A DNA stretch of 10,509 nucleotides from Acidobacteriaceae bacterium. Its GTDB lineage: Bacteria; Acidobacteriota; Terriglobia; Terriglobales; Acidobacteriaceae. The position numbers and the translations under genes are program-made. Of the stretch, positions 5,432 to 10,509 are shown in pieces (the stretch's first letter is position 1; each line of letters opens with the position of its first letter). The DNA is taken from positions 1 through 10,509 of the forward strand of contig PLKY01000092.1 in assembly GCA_003140785.1 (NCBI GenBank), in the 5' to 3' direction. The notes below the pieces were generated by a model. That model did no database searches. It saw only the letters and a program-made list of their open reading frames with translations, and was not told the DNA's origin.

Positions 5432-7924
5432 GTGATTCCCGTCAGGAACTTATCCATCCGCCTCAACCTCACTCTCCTGATACTCTTCGCTAGCGGACTT
5501 GCGGTGCTGCTTGCTTCCTTTGGTTTCGGCATCTACGAGCGCGCAAAATACCGTTCGAGCGCCGTCCGTGAACTCACCGCCCTAGCCGATACCCTCGGCG
5601 CCAATTCCGCTGCTTCTCTGGTGTTTGAAGATAAAAAAACCGCCCAAGAAATGCTGGGCGCACTGGCTACTGAGCCGCACGTCCTCGCTGCCTGCCTCTA
5701 CGACAACGACGGTAAGAGTTTTGCGGAATACCGGAGTCGCAATAGTAGTCAGAACGGAGTCATCCTTCCACGTCTGCGCCCCGACGGGGCCTATTTCGAT
5801 CGCAAGTCACTCGCACTCTTCCGCGGCGTCCTGCTCAATGGACAACGCACAGGGTCAATAGTACTGGTTTTCGATCTGAGCGATCTTCGCTCCCAACTTC
5901 TCGAATCCGCGAAGATCGCTACTCTCGTTCTTCTCCTCTCAGTCCTGGTCACATTTGTAGTTTCTTTGCGCCTCGCGGTCTCGATCGGGACTCCCTTGAT
6001 GCACTTGGCCGCCGTCGCACACCGTGTTTCAACTGAGAAGGATTACTCCGTCCGCGCCGAAACCGGCACGGGCGGCGAAACTGGATTATTGATTAGTTCG
6101 TTCAACGAAATGCTCTCCCAGATCGAATCGCGTGAACGCGCGCTCAACGACGCACTCAAGTCGCTTCGTGTAAGTGAGGAGCGTTACGCGCTTGCCGCCC
6201 GGGGTGCAAACGATGGACTCTGGGATTGGGACTTAGTCACGAACGAAATATACTTCTCTCCACGCTGGGATAATATGCTCGGCTACACCGTTAGCACAGC
6301 CTGGTCTAGCCCGGAAGAATGGCTTCACCAAATTCACGTTCAAGACCGTGACAGGTTCCGCGAGCAGATTAAAGCACATTGCAATGGTGAAACTCCAGAA
6401 TTCGTCAGTGAATATCGTATGCGTCATGAGTCGGGCGATTTTGTCTGGATGCTCAGTCGCGGTATCGCTTTCCGAGATGCCGATGGGAAAGTTATCCGCA
6501 TGGCGGGTTCGCAAACTGACATCACCGAGGGGAAGATCTCTGACCCGCTCACCCAAGTTCCAAACCGTCTTTACTTTATCGACCGCCTTCAGTCCGCGAT
6601 CGACACCGCGAAAGAACAAGGCACCCATTTTGCGGTTCTGTTTCTCGATCTTGACCAGTTCAAACTGGTCAACGATAGTTTGGGCCACGCCGCGGGCGAT
6701 GAACTGTTAGTTGATGTTGCTAGACGGCTGCGCGCCTGCATTCGTACGAGCATCCGGGGAAGCGGACGGGGAAAGTCAATTGTGGCGCGCGTTGGAGGAG
6801 ACGAGTTCGCCATTCTTCTTACCCATATCCAAAGCGAGGCCGATCCAGCCACAGTCTCGATGCGAATCCTTGAACGACTTGGCGAGCCATTCTATCTGGA
6901 GGGGCGACGGATGTTTGTCTCGGCCAGTATCGGAATTGCCCTCAGTTCCACTGGCAATACCCCCGAAGACCTTCTCCGCAATGCTGACACGGCGATGTAT
7001 CAAGCCAAAGCAAACGGCAAAGGGCGCGCCGAGTACTTCAACGAGGCGATGCGCGAGCGGATCATTTCTCGAATCGAGACCGAATCGGGTCTGCGTAAGG
7101 CCATCGACAATAATCAACTTGTCCTTCACTACCAGCCAATCGTCTCGCTCAGCAACAATTGCATCTGTGGGTTCGAGGCGCTTGTTCGGTGGAATCACCC
7201 TGAACGTGGGTTGATCTACCCTGGAGAATTCATTCCCGTTGCCGAGGAGAGCGATCTCATCATTCTTCTCGGCCGCTGGGTTCTCCGCGAAGCTTGCAGG
7301 CAGATGGCTGAATGGCACAAGAGTTTCACTTCCGTTTCCCCTCTCACGATCAATGTCAATGTCTCCACGCGCCAACTTTGCGATCCTCGCCTCGTAGAGG
7401 AAGTCGAATTAGCATTGGCCGAGTCCGGGCTGAATCCGGAGGCTTTGTCGTTGGAGGTGACAGAGAGCTCTCTCATAGGGAATGCCGAGCAAACGTTGGC
7501 CACTCTCGACAGGTTGAAGGCGATCGATGTCCGGCTTGAGATTGACGACTTCGGCACCGGTTACTCTTCATTGAGTTACCTCCAGCGGCTTCCCTTCGAT
7601 ACGCTCAAAATCGACCGATCCTTTGTCTGCGAAATGAGCGCGGGAAATGATAGTGCCGATATCGTGAAGGCTATCGTGGAAATGGCCCATTCGCTCAGAT
7701 TGAAAGTTATCGCCGAGGGGGTCGAGACTGAGGAGCAACTGAGTCAACTTCGTGAGTTGGGCTGTAATTCCGTTCAGGGTTTCCTGTTCTCACGACCCGT
7801 CAGCGCCACCATCGCCCGGGAAATCTACAATGAGGCTCTCGAAGTGGACCGTGCCGTTCGTGGGAGTCCAAAAACTCGTACGCTGACCTGGCCCAACTTA
7901 CTGCTCTTGGAAAGCGGCGAATGA
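5432..7924 (+). CDS. Membrane CHASE8-HAMP-PAS-GGDEF-EAL protein (c-di-GMP cyclase/phosphodiesterase)
   Basis: The preferred start is GTG at 5432, one base after the YfiR-like stop and behind AAAGGCGG at 5416-5423, giving 830 residues. A TTG at 5402 would overlap the upstream gene. Domains in order: TM helix ~13-33 (LTLLILFASGLAVLLASFGF), periplasmic CHASE8-like sensor ~34-160 (ADTLGANSAASLVFEDKKTA), TM helix ~161-182, HAMP ~183-235, PAS ~248-368 (ANDGLWDWDL; ITEGK end), GGDEF ~370-535 and EAL ~550-795. The cyclase site is intact (RVGGDEFAIL, 455-459). At the usual position of the inhibitory RxxD site stands RGKS, so product inhibition may be lost. The EAL site is also intact: FEALVRW, INVNVSTRQL, LEVTES, DDFGTGYSS, LKIDRSF, AEGVE and QGFLFSRP. 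Both activities are therefore possible, converting GTP to c-di-GMP and c-di-GMP to pGpG. The CHASE8 sensor is the YfiN-type target of YfiR proteins, fitting the operon. Which activity dominates cannot be read from sequence. Confidence 0.93.
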   Translation: MIPVRNLSIRLNLTLLILFASGLAVLLASFGFGIYERAKYRSSAVRELTALADTLGANSAASLVFEDKKTAQEMLGALATEPHVLAACLYDNDGKSFAEYRSRNSSQNGVILPRLRPDGAYFDRKSLALFRGVLLNGQRTGSIVLVFDLSDLRSQLLESAKIATLVLLLSVLVTFVVSLRLAVSIGTPLMHLAAVAHRVSTEKDYSVRAETGTGGETGLLISSFNEMLSQIESRERALNDALKSLRVSEERYALAARGANDGLWDWDLVTNEIYFSPRWDNMLGYTVSTAWSSPEEWLHQIHVQDRDRFREQIKAHCNGETPEFVSEYRMRHESGDFVWMLSRGIAFRDADGKVIRMAGSQTDITEGKISDPLTQVPNRLYFIDRLQSAIDTAKEQGTHFAVLFLDLDQFKLVNDSLGHAAGDELLVDVARRLRACIRTSIRGSGRGKSIVARVGGDEFAILLTHIQSEADPATVSMRILERLGEPFYLEGRRMFVSASIGIALSSTGNTPEDLLRNADTAMYQAKANGKGRAEYFNEAMRERIISRIETESGLRKAIDNNQLVLHYQPIVSLSNNCICGFEALVRWNHPERGLIYPGEFIPVAEESDLIILLGRWVLREACRQMAEWHKSFTSVSPLTINVNVSTRQLCDPRLVEEVELALAESGLNPEALSLEVTESSLIGNAEQTLATLDRLKAIDVRLEIDDFGTGYSSLSYLQRLPFDTLKIDRSFVCEMSAGNDSADIVKAIVEMAHSLRLKVIAEGVETEEQLSQLRELGCNSVQGFLFSRPVSATIAREIYNEALEVDRAVRGSPKTRTLTWPNLLLLESGE

Positions 7925-8080
7925 ACCAGCCGTGTTGTATCTGGTCGAGGGATCAAGCCTAACCTGTTGGTCCAAGAATTCCGGTAACCCGCCTCGAAAG
8001 CGGTGAGCCGCTCGTTCTTGAAGCTTGGATGAACATGATCTTGCTGTTCGGGGTCCATACCATGCGCGCTGAGGGTTGGA
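7925..8080 (-). pseudogene. Inverted, internally deleted relic of a TonB-dependent receptor gene
   Basis: Read leftward from 8080, the sequence codes QPSARMVWTP and then, in a shifted frame, SFKNERLTAFEAGYRNSWT. The intact receptor reads QPSARMVWTP and NFKNERLTAFEVGHRNSWTS at the matching places. At DNA level 8053-8080 is an exact 28-base reverse complement of 4003-4030, and about 7968-8035 matches about 4166-4235 with scattered substitutions. The roughly 135 bases that separate the two blocks in the receptor are missing here. Similarity fades near 7925, right at the stop of the c-di-GMP gene. There is no start, no stop and no usable frame. It could be a decayed partial duplicate of the upstream receptor or a relic of a close paralogue once divergent from this operon. 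Confidence 0.8.
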
Positions 8081-8085
8081 GGCCA

Positions 8086-8106
8086 TCAGTGATGGGCGTC
8101 ACATAC
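8086..8106. repeat. 21-base exact inverted copy of 2591-2611
   Basis: Positions 8086-8106 are the exact reverse complement of 2591-2611. In both places the same strand sense codes SDGRHI, and the following codons remain loosely similar (PLVNF against LFVTP). The repeat lies just outside the receptor relic, as its partner lies just upstream of the intact receptor, so it extends the inverted duplication. Confidence 0.75.
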
Positions 8107-8155
8107 TGTTCGTCACCCCGTGGGCAGATATAGAGACAAATCGGAAAGGCGGGCA

Positions 8156-8323
8156 ATGAAATTATTTGGAACGGCATCGTTTGAGGGTTTAACCACAGAA
8201 GGGGTGCACATTACTCCATCAGTTCGGCGGCACCGTGGCAGCCTGAGTTGGATTGCGGTGCTCTTTTCGAGGATTGCGGGCAAGAAAAACACCCACCCAT
8301 CCTATTCATTCCATTGTGGTTGA
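8156..8323 (+). CDS. Possible small protein, unrecognised
   Basis: A 55-residue frame begins at the ATG at 8156 with GGAAAGG about six bases upstream, which is a fair ribosome binding site. The translation starts MKLFGTASFEGLTTEGVHIT, continues PSVRRHRGSLSWIAVLFSRI and ends AGKKNTHPSYSFHCG. There is a weak hydrophobic patch (SWIAVLF) and a basic tail, but no domain I know. It lies between the receptor relic and the mobile-element region. It may be a real small gene or a chance frame. Confidence 0.2.
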   Translation: MKLFGTASFEGLTTEGVHITPSVRRHRGSLSWIAVLFSRIAGKKNTHPSYSFHCG

Positions 8324-8450
8324 ACAACACAACAACACGAACACGAGATGTACTCATCAGTGTTGCTTGTGTCTATATGTGGTGATAAAACACTAGTTAG
8401 ACACGACATAATGATGTCACATCATGTTGTGTGCTAACGTGTGTGTTATC
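8323..8450. other. AT-rich, palindrome-rich gap with tandem AACAACAC: candidate element end or origin
   Basis: This stretch has no gene and is visibly richer in A and T than its surroundings. AACAACAC occurs twice in tandem (8323-8330, 8331-8338), followed by the related GAACACGA (8339-8346). GTGTCTA at 8369-8375 pairs with TAGACAC at 8398-8404. ATGATG at 8411-8416 pairs with CATCAT at 8420-8425 around TCA. GATAAAACAC (8384-8393) is a 9/10 inverted match to GTGTGTTATC (8441-8450). Such a cluster is what replication origins, attachment sites or recombination ends look like, and it sits beside a replication gene. There is no proof of which. Confidence 0.45.
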
Positions 8451-8475
8451 AGCCTTTGAGCGCTGCCGGCGTCAC

Positions 8476-8790
8476 TCAGCGATGGTAGAAACCGATTTCT
8501 CTGAAGTCTCTTGCGTCGCGCGCTTTGACGTGCGCCCGTTCATACGCAGCACCCCGTGCTGCTCGCATGGCGCTGAGTTTGGCTTGCTCCCGGGCGTAGT
8601 GGTGGTCCACAGCATCGTAATACAGGCGTTTGACCGTGGGCAGCAGCTCCGCCAGATTCCCAACGCCATCAATCGATAGCTCGCTGAGGTCTGCTGCCAG
8701 CTTGCCATTCTTGAATAGCACGCGTACCACACGTGCGCCGTCCGCTTTGACTTCTAGGTTCACATCGAATTGGTCAAACTTATAAATCAT
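8476..8790 (-). CDS. Unknown 104-residue protein downstream of the primase/RepA gene
   Basis: The start is the ATG at 8790-8788, because AAGGTGG (8803-8797) lies six bases before it; the GTG at 8799 lies within that Shine-Dalgarno sequence. The N-terminal half reads MIYKFDQFDVNLEVKADGAR, then VVRVLFKNGKLAADLSELSI, suggesting beta strands. Next is NLAELLPTVKRLYYDAVDHH, then a long Ala/Arg-rich helix (EQAKLSAMRAARGAAYERAH) and a charged end (VKARDARDFREIGFYHR). There are no membrane segments, no Cys and no signal peptide, so it is presumably cytoplasmic. I do not recognise it. It follows the primase/RepA gene on the same strand after 148 bases that carry three direct repeats, so it may have its own regulated promoter. 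A DNA-binding accessory role in the element is a guess from position only. Confidence 0.7.
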   Translation of the reverse strand: MIYKFDQFDVNLEVKADGARVVRVLFKNGKLAADLSELSIDGVGNLAELLPTVKRLYYDAVDHHYAREQAKLSAMRAARGAAYERAHVKARDARDFREIGFYHR

Positions 8791-8938
8791 CGTTTCCACC
8801 TTCTGCCGGATTAACGGCTGGACAACTTTCTAACCTCAAATACGTATAGGGATACACAACACTTTGTGTGTACCTACGTATGGGACTGTTTTTCTATGTA
8901 TAGGGAAAACATTCGTCCCAACGTTGAAAGCAATCAAC
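8791..8938. promoter_or_regulatory. Intergenic region with three TAYGTATAGGGA-like repeats and two dyads
   Basis: TACGTATAGGGA occurs at 8841-8852, TACGTATGGGA at 8875-8885 and TATGTATAGGGA at 8895-8906, all in the same direction. Between the first two lies a dyad, TACACA (8853-8858) and TGTGTA (8867-8872). TGGGAC (8881-8886) and GTCCCA (8915-8920) form a wider imperfect stem including TGTTTT and AAAACA, just after the primase stop in the direction of transcription. The repeats look like operator or iteron sites for a protein of the element; the outer stem may end the primase transcript. The ribosome binding site of the downstream gene occupies 8797-8803. Confidence 0.55.
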
Positions 8939-10509
8939 TTACAAGGCATCAAAAGTGCCTGTCCCAAGGTTTTGTCCCCGCTTTCTCAGCCTCTGAAACC
9001 ACTTGTACGAACGGTAAATACCTGTTTTTGCCTTGAATGCAATAGCCACAGCCCGGTCTGATAATCCACGATTGGCATTTAGGAATTCAACAGCCTGCGC
9101 ATCTTCAGCTTCGCGCGTGCCTGTTCCAACTGTTACGTGGACGCCATCAACGTACGTGCAAATGGTCGTTTTCAAGTCGCACGAGAAGTCAAACTCTGCC
9201 GGATTACACTCAAATTCTCTACGCTTCACTTGTGACATCCGCGTGTTGTCCTTCCAATCTGGCCCTAGCATCGCAAGACTCCAGCAACATGCCATCGCAT
9301 TGCCCAACTCGCTTGATCCTCGTATGCTCTCAATGGTCATTTCCGCGCCCCGTGCGCCTTTTGGAGCGTGAAAAAGGACAATGACCGTTGCGCCCGCGTT
9401 GACAATGCGCTGCATTTGCGCACTAAACTTCCGCGCCTCCACGCTGTCTTGCTCGCTCGTACCATCGAAAAAGCGGACGAACGTATCGAAAATGCACAGC
9501 GAACCGGCCAGAAGACTTTCGGGAATCTGGTCCTGATGAAATGACCCGTTAGCAGCGGCGGAACGAATGAGCAACTTTCTCGATTGCAAAAACGACACAA
9601 GGCCCAGGTTTTCCATGCGTTCCTTCAGCTCTGACCGGGCAGATTCAGCCGCAAAGAGCAACACGCGCTCTGGCGTGCAATCAACCGGAAACTTCCCTAA
9701 GAACGGCTCACCCGTAAGCACGGAGCGCACTAGATTGCACGCAATAATTGTCTTCCGTGACCCGCTCAAGGCCACGAAGCCAGTATATCGATTCTTCGGA
9801 ATGATGCTGTTGACGACGAAGTCCACAGGCTCCGCATTGAGTATTTGGTCCGGGTTGTCAAAGAACGAAAGCGGGTCCACAGGTTCTTTAGGCTGTCCGG
9901 CTTTGAAGACAGCAATCGCGTCCGGCTCCCGCACTGCATATCGCGAGACACTCTCTGCGATGTGCTCCAGGTCCGCATCCGACACGGGGTCCGCGCAGAT
10001 GGCTTCATTGATCGGGATGAGGGCCGCGTGGATGGCATCCGCATCCAGCCCCGATGCACGCAGCTTCCCGGCAACGGACGTAAGCTGCGCGTGTCGGCCA
10101 CCACCTTCCGGTATCTTCTCCATCGGCCCGGATTTCACGGGCAACCTGTACGCCTTCAGGTTGCGGACATACGCCGGACCCGGAACGATAGGCGCGTCAA
10201 TCAGCACCGAATACAACTCGCCGTTCGGATGGATGCTGCCAGGTGCCATGACGTGCCCGGTTGCACACCGGACCTCACCGCCGTGCTCACCGTCTACCCA
10301 CGGCGCGGTTGGCAAGTCATCCGCCGCATAGTACATCTGTGTCCCGAACTCCGGCGCTCCGGTCTTCGCATTGATGCGTCGGCCCGTTCGCACGGTGTAT
10401 GTATCGGGTAGTTTGTGCGCCGCTGCCCATGTGTGGAAGTCCGCTTCTGTGACGTTGTGACGGGCGACAATCTTAAAGTTCGACCGTGAAAGAAAGCTTG
10501 ACGTCCGAC
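8939..10509 (-). CDS. Prim-pol / RepA-like helicase replication protein (5' end outside window)
   Basis: The frame is open from the right edge to the TAA at 8941-8939, giving 522 visible residues; the GTG at 10393 is internal because sense extends upstream (KLPDTYTVRTGRR). The visible order is as follows. First comes the end of an archaeo-eukaryotic-type primase/polymerase domain (to ~120), including GEVRCATGHVMAPGSIHPNG. Then a primase C-terminal helical domain (~135-191, GRHAQLTSVAGKLRASGLDA). Then an AAA_25/RepA-type ATPase (~235-420) with the Walker A variant GFVALSGSRKT, Walker B LCIFDTFVRFF and VIVLFHAPKG. It ends with a helix-turn-helix-like tail (~468-508, SDRAVAIAFKAKTGIY). Such proteins prime and unwind DNA to replicate plasmids, phages and phage satellites. 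The catalytic Asp residues of the polymerase site lie beyond the window. Its presence marks the right part of the window as a mobile element. An HTH tail may bind the origin. Confidence 0.88.
   Translation of the reverse strand, partial: RTSSFLSRSNFKIVARHNVTEADFHTWAAAHKLPDTYTVRTGRRINAKTGAPEFGTQMYYAADDLPTAPWVDGEHGGEVRCATGHVMAPGSIHPNGELYSVLIDAPIVPGPAYVRNLKAYRLPVKSGPMEKIPEGGGRHAQLTSVAGKLRASGLDADAIHAALIPINEAICADPVSDADLEHIAESVSRYAVREPDAIAVFKAGQPKEPVDPLSFFDNPDQILNAEPVDFVVNSIIPKNRYTGFVALSGSRKTIIACNLVRSVLTGEPFLGKFPVDCTPERVLLFAAESARSELKERMENLGLVSFLQSRKLLIRSAAANGSFHQDQIPESLLAGSLCIFDTFVRFFDGTSEQDSVEARKFSAQMQRIVNAGATVIVLFHAPKGARGAEMTIESIRGSSELGNAMACCWSLAMLGPDWKDNTRMSQVKRREFECNPAEFDFSCDLKTTICTYVDGVHVTVGTGTREAEDAQAVEFLNANRGLSDRAVAIAFKAKTGIYRSYKWFQRLRKRGQNLGTGTFDAL

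Noticed and set aside
8323..8450. CRISPR array
   Set aside because: The repeats are 6-10 bases, partly tandem and partly inverted, with no regular spacer and no cas genes in the window.
7925..8470. tRNA or tRNA-end attachment site at the element border
   Set aside because: I looked for a cloverleaf or a T-loop GTTCRA-type end and found none.
9567..10331. 254-residue plus-strand frame opposite the replication gene
   Set aside because: It is Ser/Arg/Pro-rich shadow of the prim-pol/RepA-like gene, which has clear motifs on the minus strand.

Overview
The window looks like a chromosomal piece of an acidobacterium of the Terriglobia type. This is a family-level impression from the porin, the small membrane protein and the GC-rich codon use, and no marker gene is present to confirm it. 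It is a mosaic: ordinary chromosomal genes separated by broken genes and mobile-element debris, with the replication module of a mobile element entering from the right edge.

Left part (1-2711). The window opens inside the 3' half of an outer-membrane beta-barrel porin gene (1-762, + strand). About 630 bases follow in which I find no convincing gene, only two inverted repeats. A conserved-looking two-helix membrane protein comes next (1397-1678). Only 20-30 bases after its stop lies the N-terminal stub of a tyrosine recombinase on the minus strand (about 1706-1895). Its ribosome binding site sits inside a perfect hairpin. Beyond that are the last ~50-60 codons of an unknown gene without its start, then a DUF4236 gene (2147-2308). 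The DUF4236 gene seems to have been shortened by an in-frame stop, because its frame continues plausibly to 2404.

Central part (2712-7924). Three plus-strand genes form an apparent operon. They are a TonB-dependent outer-membrane receptor (2712-4805), a secreted YfiR/DUF4154-family periplasmic protein (4882-5430), and a membrane-anchored CHASE8-HAMP-PAS-GGDEF-EAL protein (5432-7924). The likely logic is that an outer-membrane event is passed through the periplasmic YfiR-like protein to the sensor domain of the cyclase/phosphodiesterase, which then changes cytoplasmic c-di-GMP. The last two genes are one base apart. A small hairpin separates the first two.

Right part (7925-10509). Directly after the operon lies a decayed, inverted and internally deleted copy of part of the receptor gene and its upstream sequence (about 7925-8106). 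A gene-poor, AT-rich, palindrome-rich stretch follows (about 8323-8450). After it are two minus-strand genes of a mobile element: a 104-residue unknown protein (8476-8790) and a primase/RepA-like ATPase whose start lies beyond the window (8939-10509). The gap between them carries three copies of a TAYGTATAGGGA-like repeat.
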